A DNA stretch of 64,000 bases from Bacteroidota bacterium (GTDB lineage: Bacteria > Bacteroidota > Bacteroidia > Chitinophagales > Saprospiraceae), in assembly GCA_018222965.1 (NCBI GenBank), contig JAAEZH010000005.1, forward strand, positions 1 through 64,000. The letters run 5' to 3'. The notes beneath the pieces were generated by a model that worked only from the letters and a program-made list of their open reading frames with translations, had not been told where the DNA came from and did not search any database. Below are positions 8,925 to 17,646 of the stretch, piece after piece. Position 1 is the first letter of the stretch. The number at the start of each line of letters is the position of its first letter. The position numbers and the translations under genes were made by a program.

Positions 8925-10937
8925 CTAATAAGAAAGTAATTGGTCTAATTGATCCCGAAAACGTTTTTCGGGAAGAAAATCTTTTTCCAGCTCGCTGGAA
9001 AAAGGTACCGGAGTATCCAGGCTTGCGGATCGCATAATCGGAGCATCCAGATATTCAAAAAGGTTTTCGGCAATATAAGCCGATAATTCCCCGCCAATAC
9101 CTCCGAATAGCGTGTCTTCGTGCAGGATAATCACCCGGCCGGTTTTTTGCACGCTTTCGCGAATGGCATCATAATCCAGAGGTACCAGACTTCTGAGGTC
9201 CAGAATATCGATATCCAATTCGGCTTCATCAGCTAATTTGGCAGCCCAGTGAACGCCCATACCATAGGTAATTACGGATGCCTTCGTACCGCGTCTTTCA
9301 AAGCGGGCCTGCCCGATTGGAGTCGCATAATAATCTTCAGGTACCAGACCGCTAAGGCTTCGGTAAAGTGCTTTATGCTCAAAAAACATCACCGGATTCG
9401 GATCTTCCAGGGATGCAATAAGCAAGCCCTTGGCATCTTCTGGTGTGGCAGGGTAAACAACTTTTAGTCCGGGTGTATGTGTAAACCAGGCTTCATTGCT
9501 TTGGGAGTGGAACGGACCTGCCCCCACGCTGCCGCCACTTGGCATTCGCACGACAACATTTGGTGCATGCCCCCAGCGGTAATGCAGCTTGGCCAGGTTA
9601 TTCACGATCTGGTTAAAACCAACTGTAACGAAGTCGGCAAATTGCATTTCCACCATAGCTTTATAGCCTTTCAGACTAAGGCCAAGGCCGATGCCCAGGA
9701 TGGCACTTTCGCAGAGTGGGGTATTGCGCACCCGCTCTCCGCCAAAAGCCTCTTTAAATCCGTCTGTGATTTTGAATACGCCGCCATAATCGGCGATATC
9801 CTGCCCCATGAGGATGAGTTCGGGATTGTTTTCCATTGCCTGTTTCAATCCGGCAGAAATGGCATCCACAAAGCGCATTTCGGTGGTTGGGCCGTTGCCC
9901 TTTTCGGGAAGCTCTGATCGATAGGGTGCGTATACATCATCCAACTCCCGATCAATATTCCCTGAAACTTTGGGGAGGTCGTAAGCGATTTCCAGATTCT
10001 CGTTAATTTCCTCCTTTATCGATTTCTTGTATTCCTCAATGGCTTCTTCCGTAATCAGGCCTTCGCTCAGCAAAAACTGCTCGTAATTGGCAATCGGATC
10101 TTTTTCGGCCCAGTAGTCCATAAGTTCCTGGGGCACATATTTGGTACCGGAAGCTTCTTCGTGGCCACGCATGCGGAAGGTTCGGCATTCAACGAGTACA
10201 GGTCTTGGGTTTTCCCGGACATCCGCCGAAAGGCGCTGAAAAGTTTCATACACTTCCAGGATGTTGTTGCCATCAATGATGTGCGACTCCATACCATAAC
10301 CCAAACCACGGTCGGCCAGGTTTTCACAGGCGTATTGCTCGGAAACGGGCGTTGACAATCCGTATCCGTTGTTCTCGATCACAAAAAGAACGGGCAGGTT
10401 CCAGACAGCTGCAGTATTGAGCGCTTCGTGAAACTCTCCTTCGCTGGTGCCTCCTTCTCCGGTGAATGCCAGAGCTACTTGATTCTCGGCACTCAGTTTA
10501 TTAGCAAGTGCTACCCCTGCCGCCAAAGACAGCTGGGGCCCCAGGTGGGAGATCATTCCGATAATATTGAATGCAGGCGCTCCAAAGTGGAACGAACGGT
10601 CGCGGCCCTTGGTGAAACCGGCATCTTTGCCCTGCCACTGAGCAAACAGACGATAAAGGGGAATGTCGCGGCTTGTAAAAACACCGAGATTTCGGTGCAT
10701 GGTGAAGATCATTTCCTCCTTCAGCAATGCTTCAGTAGTACCAACGGAAATCGCCTCCTGCCCGATACCGGAAAACCACTTGCTAATTCGGCCCTGGCGC
10801 AGCAGGATAAGCATCTTCTCTTCGATCAACCTCGGACGCAACAACTGCCTGTATAAGTGCAGCAGCGTCTCTTCATCCAGCCCGTTGCGGCTATATTGCA
10901 TGCCCGCCGGTTTTGCCGGAGCCATTTTCTTTGCCAT
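8925..10937 (-). CDS. Fused alpha/beta 2-oxoacid dehydrogenase E1 component
   Basis: This 670-residue protein joins the alpha subunit (about 1-330) and beta subunit (about 350-670) of a thiamine-diphosphate E1. The alpha half carries the ThDP motif GEGGTSEGEFHEALN ... ENN at about 166-196 and the RMRGHEEASGTKYVP loop. The beta half has the pyrimidine-binding GQDIADYGGVF ... EMQFADF region and the C-terminal transketolase domain with LHEDTLFGGIG. Such fusions in Bacteroidota are annotated as branched-chain 2-oxoacid or pyruvate dehydrogenase E1. The substrate cannot be fixed from sequence alone, and no E2 or E3 gene is nearby. Confidence 0.92.
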   Translation of the reverse strand: MAKKMAPAKPAGMQYSRNGLDEETLLHLYRQLLRPRLIEEKMLILLRQGRISKWFSGIGQEAISVGTTEALLKEEMIFTMHRNLGVFTSRDIPLYRLFAQWQGKDAGFTKGRDRSFHFGAPAFNIIGMISHLGPQLSLAAGVALANKLSAENQVALAFTGEGGTSEGEFHEALNTAAVWNLPVLFVIENNGYGLSTPVSEQYACENLADRGLGYGMESHIIDGNNILEVYETFQRLSADVRENPRPVLVECRTFRMRGHEEASGTKYVPQELMDYWAEKDPIANYEQFLLSEGLITEEAIEEYKKSIKEEINENLEIAYDLPKVSGNIDRELDDVYAPYRSELPEKGNGPTTEMRFVDAISAGLKQAMENNPELILMGQDIADYGGVFKITDGFKEAFGGERVRNTPLCESAILGIGLGLSLKGYKAMVEMQFADFVTVGFNQIVNNLAKLHYRWGHAPNVVVRMPSGGSVGAGPFHSQSNEAWFTHTPGLKVVYPATPEDAKGLLIASLEDPNPVMFFEHKALYRSLSGLVPEDYYATPIGQARFERRGTKASVITYGMGVHWAAKLADEAELDIDILDLRSLVPLDYDAIRESVQKTGRVIILHEDTLFGGIGGELSAYIAENLFEYLDAPIMRSASLDTPVPFSSELEKDFLPEKRFRDQLDQLLSY

Positions 10938-11221
10938 GATACCATTCGTTTATTTGGTCGGCCCAAAGGTAGAAGGAAGAATGTTAATTTAGAATGCAGA
11001 ATGCAGAATTTTAAACGCGGTTGGTAAAATTGCCTCTTTTTGTCGGCCCTTTGTTGGGATTCTGTGATTACTCCAGTGAGAAACAGGGTACTATTCAGGA
11101 AGTAGCAGCGTTAATTACATCCCCAAAACTCCTAATCATACAAATAATCTCTTTGCACCCGAAGAAGGGGAAAATGGATGTGATTGGTAACGAACAAATC
11201 AGGCGCTGATCAAATATAACA

Positions 11222-11253
11222 TTTGGCCAACGGGAATGGCCTTGTTATCTTTG
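11222..11253 (+). promoter_or_regulatory. Bacteroidota-type promoter for the PBP1a gene
   Basis: TTTG (11222-11225) and TATCTTTG (11246-11253) are 20 bp apart and match the known Bacteroidota -33/-7 consensus TTTG and TAnnTTTG. The start codon follows 19 bp downstream. The rest of the 335-bp divergent spacer (10938-11272) shows only a short iteration of AGAATGC near 10990. Confidence 0.6.
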
Positions 11254-11272
11254 ACATCCGGAAACAGAATCT

Positions 11273-13912
11273 ATGACAGACAAAAGCCCCGAGGAAATTC
11301 GCCAGGAGCGGATGCCGATCTACAAAAAGATCGTAAGATATATGTGGATCGCATTGGGAGCAGCCCTGGTCGGCGGCATCCTGGTTTTCCTAATTCTTTC
11401 CTTTAGCGACCTGCCTGATACGCAGGAACTGGAAAACCCACGCAGCGAACTCGCGACAGAGATATATGCCTCCAATGGTGATGTATTGGGTCGATTTTAT
11501 ATTGAAAACCGGGTACCTGTAAGTTTCAATGAGCTATCACCTGAGCTCGTCAATGCTTTAATTGCCACGGAAGACGAACGTTACTACAAGCACGCCGGCA
11601 TTGATCTCGAAGCTTTGGGGCGCGTATTGGTAAAAACGGCAATTCTTCGCAAAAAAGACAGCGGTGGTGGTAGTACCATTACCCAGCAACTTGCCAAATT
11701 GCTTTTCACCAAGCAGCCTTCTTCCAACTTTGTAAAACGTGTCATCCAAAAACTCAAAGAGTGGATTATCGCTGTTCGCCTTGAGCGAAAATATACCAAG
11801 GAAGAGATCATTGCGATGTATCTCAACAAATTTGATTTCCTCTATGAAGGCGACGGAATCAAAGCAGCCTCTGAAAACTACTTCGGTAAAGAGCAAGACT
11901 CCTTAAAAATTGAAGAGGCCGCCATACTGGTCGGCATGCTGAAAAATCCCTCGCTATACAATCCCATTTCCCATAAAGAAAATGCACTTCGACGGCGGGA
12001 GGTTGTATTGAGTCAGATGGTCAACAACAATCTGCTGACCGAGGTCCAATACGATTCTCTCAGACAGCTGCCCCTGGCGATGGAGGCATTTAAGCGGTCC
12101 TCTCACAACAAAGGACCGGCACCCTATTTCCGGGGCGAATTGAGCAAAACAGTTAGTAACATCCTCCAGAGAGAGGAGAACTTCAAACCCGATGGCACCC
12201 CTTATAATATTTACCGGGACGGACTAAAGATCTATACGACCATTGACCCTGTCATTCAGGAGAAAATGGAAGAAGCTGCCATGGCACATATGGCAAAATT
12301 GCAGGAGACCTGGTACAAACACTGGGAAGGCCGTGACCCCTGGGAATACAAAGACTACGAAACCACCAAAATAGAACTGGAAGCGCGTAAAAAGACCAAA
12401 ACGCGTATGATCCGAAACACCGACCGCTACAAAGCTATTAGCGAACGCTACATCGGGGAAAGCAAACAAGCCCTGCTCGACGCCATAAAAGGACTGCAAC
12501 TCCGTGGTGTGGACATCGACCGCATGATGGAGGCAGAAAAAGACAAAGACTATCTGGATCAACTGGTTGACCGGAATTTGATCTCCGAATCCATGCGCAA
12601 GGAGTACAAAGCTGCCATGCGGGATTCCACCTGGCAAGTTCTCAAACGGCAGTACGAACTTATGCTGCCAGAAGTAGACACCGTATTCAATACTCCGGTG
12701 AAAATGCAGGTATTTACCTACGAGAATGAGGAGATGCAAAAAGACACCGTGATGAGTCCGATGGATTCCCTCATTTATCACCACAACTTTTTGCAAATCG
12801 GTTCTTTGGCTGTTGACCCGCTTACCGGATATGTAAAAGGCTGGGTAGGAGGCATCAACTACCGCTATTTCAAATACGATCACACCAATTCGCGGAGACA
12901 GGTGGGCTCCACCTTTAAGCCCTTTGTATATGCAACGGCAATTGCCAAGCAGGGCTTCTCTCCATGCTTTGAAGTCTATGACCTGCCACAAACGATATTC
13001 CCCAACGAAGGGAATTTCCAGCTATTGGAAGAATGGACTCCGGCAAACTCGGATGGAAAATACTCCGGCGACCTCCTCACCCTGAAAGAAGGACTGGCCA
13101 AATCTAAGAATACGGTTTCTGTGTTCCTGATGAAACAACTCAGCGATACGGAGCCGGTGCGAGATCTGGTACACAACATGGGGATAGATAAAACGGCACA
13201 ATACCCTAATGGCCGTTATGTGGTTCCACGGCAACCTTCCATTTGTCTGGGTGCTACCGACCTTTCTGTCTATGAAATGACAGGCGCTTATACCACTTTC
13301 GCCAACAATGGAATTTATACGGAGCCTACCTTCATTACACGCATTGAAGATCGCAATGGACGGGTTTTATATACGGAAGACCACGCCGAACTTCGTGCAC
13401 TTGACGAAAGGGCCAATTACGTAATGGTAGAAATGCTGCGCTATGCCGGCAGGCCGGGATTGTGGGAGATAAAAAGTGATATGGGTGGTAAGACAGGGAC
13501 CACCAATGACTATGTAGACGGTTGGTTTATCGGTGTTACGCCAACGCTGGTTGTAGGAACCTGGGTAGGCGGAGAAGATCGTTGGATTCGTTTCCGAAGC
13601 ATCCAGTATGGTCAGGGAGCTTACATGGCAAAACCCTTCTTCAAAGAGTTTATGAAGGGGTTGGAAGCAGCCGCTGAAGCCGGAGAAACGGATTACGACC
13701 CAAGCCGGCGATTTACCCTTCCCAGAGGTGATTTAGGAATCGAACTCGATTGCGACAAATACCACAATCGGGTAGACACCGAAGGCGATATCAGGCCTAC
13801 CGATCCATTCGATGAATTTGGTAGCGGCCCGGGCGGTTTTGGAGATGAATCCTTCGACCCGGTCCCTGAAACAGACACCACCCAACAGGGACAACCCGGG
13901 GGTGGCGGATAA
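11273..13912 (+). CDS. Class A penicillin-binding protein (PBP1a-type transglycosylase/transpeptidase)
   Basis: The 879-residue bifunctional enzyme polymerises and cross-links peptidoglycan. A single N-terminal membrane helix lies at about 24-44. The GT51 transglycosylase domain has catalytic Glu100 in ATEDERYYKH and the GGGSTITQQLAK motif. The transpeptidase domain has the nucleophile Ser546 in STFK, the SKN motif in LAKSKNTV and GGKTGTT. A region of about 150 charged residues (about 345-490) separates the two domains. The C-terminus is a Gly/Pro/Asp-rich tail. The gene is monocistronic, between its own promoter and a bidirectional terminator. Confidence 0.96.
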   Translation: MTDKSPEEIRQERMPIYKKIVRYMWIALGAALVGGILVFLILSFSDLPDTQELENPRSELATEIYASNGDVLGRFYIENRVPVSFNELSPELVNALIATEDERYYKHAGIDLEALGRVLVKTAILRKKDSGGGSTITQQLAKLLFTKQPSSNFVKRVIQKLKEWIIAVRLERKYTKEEIIAMYLNKFDFLYEGDGIKAASENYFGKEQDSLKIEEAAILVGMLKNPSLYNPISHKENALRRREVVLSQMVNNNLLTEVQYDSLRQLPLAMEAFKRSSHNKGPAPYFRGELSKTVSNILQREENFKPDGTPYNIYRDGLKIYTTIDPVIQEKMEEAAMAHMAKLQETWYKHWEGRDPWEYKDYETTKIELEARKKTKTRMIRNTDRYKAISERYIGESKQALLDAIKGLQLRGVDIDRMMEAEKDKDYLDQLVDRNLISESMRKEYKAAMRDSTWQVLKRQYELMLPEVDTVFNTPVKMQVFTYENEEMQKDTVMSPMDSLIYHHNFLQIGSLAVDPLTGYVKGWVGGINYRYFKYDHTNSRRQVGSTFKPFVYATAIAKQGFSPCFEVYDLPQTIFPNEGNFQLLEEWTPANSDGKYSGDLLTLKEGLAKSKNTVSVFLMKQLSDTEPVRDLVHNMGIDKTAQYPNGRYVVPRQPSICLGATDLSVYEMTGAYTTFANNGIYTEPTFITRIEDRNGRVLYTEDHAELRALDERANYVMVEMLRYAGRPGLWEIKSDMGGKTGTTNDYVDGWFIGVTPTLVVGTWVGGEDRWIRFRSIQYGQGAYMAKPFFKEFMKGLEAAAEAGETDYDPSRRFTLPRGDLGIELDCDKYHNRVDTEGDIRPTDPFDEFGSGPGGFGDESFDPVPETDTTQQGQPGGGG

Positions 13913-13914
13913 AC

Positions 13915-13952
13915 AAAAAAGAGGTTACCTGAAAACAGGCAACCTCTTTTTT
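13915..13952. terminator. Bidirectional terminator between PBP1a and the TPR lipoprotein gene
   Basis: An 11-bp stem with one mismatch (GAGGTTACCTG / CAGGCAACCTC) around AAAA lies at 13921-13946. It is flanked by A6 on the left and T6 on the right, so it can serve both convergent genes. Confidence 0.9.
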
Positions 13953-13967
13953 GTTTTTGATGTTTTG

Positions 13968-14993
13968 CTATTGATTCAAAGCATCCAATGCCTCTTGCGC
14001 TCTGGCAAAATCCGGCTCTAAATTCAGGGTCTGTTGATAATCGTTTTTGGCCGCACCAATATCACCAAGTATTTCATTGCTCACCCCACGGTAAAAGTAA
14101 GCAGAAGTAAACCCGGGATTCATCTGGATCGCCAGGTTGAATTGCTCCCGGGCTTTGCTGATGGAATCCATATCCATATAGAGTAAGCCCGAATTGTAAT
14201 AAGCATCTTCGTAATTCTTATCCACTACCACGATTCTACGGTACAAATCCAGGGATTCGTTCAGGTCGCTTTTTACATTAGAAAGAAAATAAGCTTTGGC
14301 GTGTAAAGCTTCGATGTTTTCCGGATCCCGGCGCAGGGCATTGTCAAAAAAGCGCTCGGCAAATTCCGGATTTCGGTCGGAATACAAACGGCCGAGATAG
14401 ATCCATCCCTGAATAATATCCGGATCGTTTTCCACCGCCATCTGGAAATTATTTATCGCCTTTACGGTATCGGCCATATCCAATCGAATCATCCCCCGCA
14501 TAAAAAACATCTCCGCATTTAGCGGCTGCATTTTTTCAATCTCATTGGTGGAAATCAACGCGCGCTGATGTTGTCGAAGGATCAATTGAAACTCGGTCAG
14601 TTTTAACCAGGTTTGGATATTTTCCGGAAATCGCCGGGTAGCTTCTTCCAACGTATTTAAAGCTAAGCGGGATTTGTAATAGTCTAAATAAACATCGGCC
14701 AAAACATGGTAGAACTGAATATTGTTAGAATCCAGTCCGATGGCAGTTTGCAAATCCTCAATCGCCTGATCATATGCTTCGCGATCGTAATACACGCCGG
14801 CCCGGGAAGCATATAAACTGGGATCATTGGGGTTATTTGCAATTTTGTCGGAGATCACCTGGATAGACGGGTCACCCGCAGCCGGATTGGTTTCCACTTG
14901 CTCTTCAGCCGGGGGCGTTTCGTTTCCACAAGAGCTGAAAGCAATAATTGCAGGTAAAAGGACAATACTCAACAGGAAAGTTTTTGCATTCAT
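13968..14993 (-). CDS. Tetratricopeptide-repeat lipoprotein
   Basis: The product has 341 residues. A lipoprotein signal peptide ends at the Cys in AFSSCGNE, so the protein is exported and lipidated. From about residue 45 to the end it is built of repeated 34-residue TPR helices (for example DPSLYASRAGVYYDREAYDQA, which is followed by several similar units). TPR lipoproteins serve as protein-interaction scaffolds, and the partner is unknown. It is transcribed away from the T9SS protein gene at 15035, with only 41 bp between the start codons. It converges on the PBP1a gene. Confidence 0.9.
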   Translation of the reverse strand: MNAKTFLLSIVLLPAIIAFSSCGNETPPAEEQVETNPAAGDPSIQVISDKIANNPNDPSLYASRAGVYYDREAYDQAIEDLQTAIGLDSNNIQFYHVLADVYLDYYKSRLALNTLEEATRRFPENIQTWLKLTEFQLILRQHQRALISTNEIEKMQPLNAEMFFMRGMIRLDMADTVKAINNFQMAVENDPDIIQGWIYLGRLYSDRNPEFAERFFDNALRRDPENIEALHAKAYFLSNVKSDLNESLDLYRRIVVVDKNYEDAYYNSGLLYMDMDSISKAREQFNLAIQMNPGFTSAYFYRGVSNEILGDIGAAKNDYQQTLNLEPDFARAQEALDALNQ

Positions 14994-15034
14994 AGCACGA
15001 AATTAGCTTTTTTGTAAAGACCCAAACAATACCA

Positions 15035-16705
15035 ATGATAAAATCCGCAAGTCCCAAAGGTAACGCAATAAAGTCTGTAAGACGTCTGCCGGCCCTGCTA
15101 AAAGCAGTCGGTTGCACAACCATTTTGGGGGTGGCCGCTTTCGCGAATGGCCAAACCTGGAGCGATATCTATCCCCTCAGCGGGGCTTCCGCCGAATCCA
15201 TTCAACTTTTTGAATACACGCCTTCCGGCAACTTGTTCATTGGAGGCACTTATTCCGCCCCATTTAGTCCGGGTGGAGAGAACCTTCCCACATTTGGAGA
15301 GGATGACCTCTACTTCGGCGAATGGACGGAGGAAGGAGAAAATCTCTGGATTAGCGGTGCCGGCAGTGCAGACGACGAAAGCCTGGCCGGCGTCATAAAC
15401 CGGCAGGATGGCAGTTTTGTTCTCGGTGGCAGGTTCTTTGACGAATTGCAGTTTCCGGGTGGTACGATCACTTCGTCAATAGGGTCCGATGCGCTCTTTA
15501 TTGTAGCCGACAATCCCGATCAGGATCTGCTTTGGAGCCAGCTTATTGAAGGCAACAGCACCAAAGACCTTCAGGGATTGGTTCCCCTTTCAAATGGAGA
15601 AATCATTGCTTTTGGATCATTCTCCGGCACCCTCTTTTTTAATCAAACACTCACATTTGATGCCGGCATTAACACAAATGGTTTTATAGCAAAATATTCC
15701 GCAGACGGGCAGTTTCTGGAAGCCCGCGAATTGCCTGCCCAGGGATTTGCGAGTATCGATGCCGCAACGGTTGATGCCGAAGACAATCTGTATCTGCTGG
15801 GCAGTTTCGATATGCTGATCCAGATCGGAACAGAGAATTTAATCACCGAAACCCAGGACCTGGATTTGTTTGTTGCCCGTTACGATTCAGACACCTTTTC
15901 TCCTGTCTGGTCTCAACATCTGGGCGCACAATACGATGAAATTGCAGTCGGCATCCAACAACAAGATGACGAGCTGCTACTTGCCGGTTACTTCTTCGGC
16001 GTACTAAATTTTAAAGAGGGTGATCTGGAAGATATCACCACCCCCGGCTTCAATTACAATGGTTTTTTGGCCCGATTGGACAAAATCGGCACCCCCCTGC
16101 AACTGGCCGGATTTGGTCAGGAAGGAGATGAGTTTATACGCGATTTTGATCTGCACGACGGAAAACCCGTTTATGCCGGCTATTATGTCGGCGATCCACA
16201 ATTTGAAGGGCAAAACCTGCCGGCCAGTGGCGCATTCAAGCTCTATGCTTACGCGGGTAGTTGGGATGGGACAAATTGGGGATGGGCAACAGCTATTCCG
16301 ACAGCAAATCGCACATTCGCCGAAAGGCTGACAATGGCACCAAATGGAGATGTCTGGGTCGCTGGCACTTTTCAGCAAAACGCTTATTTCAACGGGATGG
16401 AGTTTACAGATTCAGGTATTTCAGACGCTTTTTTTGGCCGGCTTTCGCCGAATTTCACTCCCAGCGTGGACATAGAGAAAAGCAAATTCAAACTATTCCC
16501 CAACCCGGTTTCTGACTGGCTGATTGTAGAAGGGCTATGTGCACATGCAGAAATTGAGATCTACGACCAATGGGCCAGGAAAATGCCCCCGTCCAATGCC
16601 ACAATTGACGGAGTAATAAATACGGCTTCTTTACCGGCAGGCATGTACTTTCTCCGCATCCGAAGTTGCGGAGAAAGCATGCTGCTGCGGTTTATTAAAC
16701 ACTAA
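15035..16705 (+). CDS. Secreted beta-propeller-like protein with T9SS type A sorting domain
   Basis: The 556-residue product has a long basic N-region and a hydrophobic signal near residues 22-40 ending in NGQ. The middle is a series of beta-rich repeats resembling SBBP/propeller blades, such as GNLFIGGTYS and the DNLYLLGSFD and DELLLAGYF variants. The last 80 residues are a T9SS type A sorting domain beginning FKLFPNPVSDWLIVEG and ending YFLRIRSCGESMLLRFIKH. The protein is therefore predicted to cross the outer membrane by the type IX system. Three TTCGSCGAA palindromes fall inside or near this gene. Its 3' end overlaps that of dapD by 11 bp. Confidence 0.88.
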   Translation: MIKSASPKGNAIKSVRRLPALLKAVGCTTILGVAAFANGQTWSDIYPLSGASAESIQLFEYTPSGNLFIGGTYSAPFSPGGENLPTFGEDDLYFGEWTEEGENLWISGAGSADDESLAGVINRQDGSFVLGGRFFDELQFPGGTITSSIGSDALFIVADNPDQDLLWSQLIEGNSTKDLQGLVPLSNGEIIAFGSFSGTLFFNQTLTFDAGINTNGFIAKYSADGQFLEARELPAQGFASIDAATVDAEDNLYLLGSFDMLIQIGTENLITETQDLDLFVARYDSDTFSPVWSQHLGAQYDEIAVGIQQQDDELLLAGYFFGVLNFKEGDLEDITTPGFNYNGFLARLDKIGTPLQLAGFGQEGDEFIRDFDLHDGKPVYAGYYVGDPQFEGQNLPASGAFKLYAYAGSWDGTNWGWATAIPTANRTFAERLTMAPNGDVWVAGTFQQNAYFNGMEFTDSGISDAFFGRLSPNFTPSVDIEKSKFKLFPNPVSDWLIVEGLCAHAEIEIYDQWARKMPPSNATIDGVINTASLPAGMYFLRIRSCGESMLLRFIKH

Positions 16706-17513
16706 GGTCGTACTCTCTAAGTGCCTGGTTCAAACTGGTCTTTTTATCCGTACTTTCTTTGCGTTGACCAATGATCAGCGCGCAGGCAACCTGGTAATTT
16801 CCAGCCGGAAACTCCTTGGTGTACGTACCTGGAATCACTACAGAACGCGCAGGTACACGTCCCTTATGTGTTACAGGCTCTGAGCCGGTTACATCAATAA
16901 TATGTGTGGACTGAGTAAGCACAACATTCGCAGCCAAAACCGCTTCTTTCTCTATCCGAACACCTTCTACTACAATGCTCCGGGAACCCAGGAAACAATT
17001 GTCTTCAATGATCGTCGGACTAGCCTGTAAGGGCTCCAATACTCCGCCAATCCCAACGCCGCCGCTTAGGTGTACATTTCGGCCGATTTGCGCACACGAA
17101 CCAACCGTAGCCCAGGTATCCACCATTGTTCCGCTACCGACCCAGGCGCCAATGTTTACATAGCTGGGCATCATGATCACCCCTTTCTCCAGGAAACTTC
17201 CGTGGCGGGCGATCGCGTGAGGGACCACCCGTACTCCCTGACCGGCATAATCAGATTTGAGAGGAATCTTATCATGAAATTCAAACGGACCTACTTCAAT
17301 GGTTTCCATCTGCTGGATGGGAAAGTAGAGGACCACGGCTTTTTTCACCCATTGGTGTACTTCCCAATCTCCGTTATCAGCAGGGCTGGCTACGCGCAGC
17401 TCTCCGGCATCGAGTTTGGCAATTACCTCACGAATCGTTTTCCGGGTGTCCGCTTGTTTGAGTAGTTCCCGGTTGTCCCAGGCAGCTTCGATTGTTTCTC
17501 TAAGTGCTTGCAT
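16695..17513 (-). CDS. dapD: 2,3,4,5-tetrahydropyridine-2,6-dicarboxylate N-succinyltransferase
   Basis: DapD transfers a succinyl group from succinyl-CoA to tetrahydrodipicolinate in lysine and diaminopimelate synthesis. The 272-residue protein has the expected helical N-terminus, then a left-handed beta-helix from about residue 95 to 235. The hexapeptide-rich VIMMPSYVNIGAWVGSGTMV and GVGIGGVLEPLQASP blocks are diagnostic. The gene is convergent with the T9SS protein gene, the stop codons overlapping by 11 bp. It is divergent from ligA. Confidence 0.96.
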   Translation of the reverse strand: MQALRETIEAAWDNRELLKQADTRKTIREVIAKLDAGELRVASPADNGDWEVHQWVKKAVVLYFPIQQMETIEVGPFEFHDKIPLKSDYAGQGVRVVPHAIARHGSFLEKGVIMMPSYVNIGAWVGSGTMVDTWATVGSCAQIGRNVHLSGGVGIGGVLEPLQASPTIIEDNCFLGSRSIVVEGVRIEKEAVLAANVVLTQSTHIIDVTGSEPVTHKGRVPARSVVIPGTYTKEFPAGNYQVACALIIGQRKESTDKKTSLNQALREYDLSV

Positions 17514-17572
17514 TGTATGAATTTATTGACTGCTTTCAATTTGAGGCAAAGTCGCGTTTTCATATTTGAGTC

Positions 17573-17581
17573 TTCGCCGAA
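17573..17581. repeat. TTCGSCGAA palindrome between dapD and ligA
   Basis: This intergenic copy reads TTCGCCGAA and is followed by TGC. It belongs to the window-wide palindrome family and lies between the divergent dapD and ligA starts. Confidence 0.8.
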
Positions 17582-17646
17582 TGCACGCAAAAATAGGTTT
17601 TCTCCACTGCAAATCCCTACCTTTAGGACTCTTTCAAATTTACCCG

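Noticed and set aside
9477..9917. 146-codon plus-strand frame inside the E1 gene
   Set aside because: Antisense shadow of the E1 beta domain with low-complexity composition and no motif.
11021..11209. 62-codon frame before the PBP1a gene
   Set aside because: Lies in a divergent promoter spacer, has no motif and no start context better than chance.
12224..12991. 255-codon minus-strand open frame inside the PBP1a gene
   Set aside because: Lies wholly antisense to the strongly supported PBP1a transpeptidase region, has no recognisable motif and no room for its own signals.
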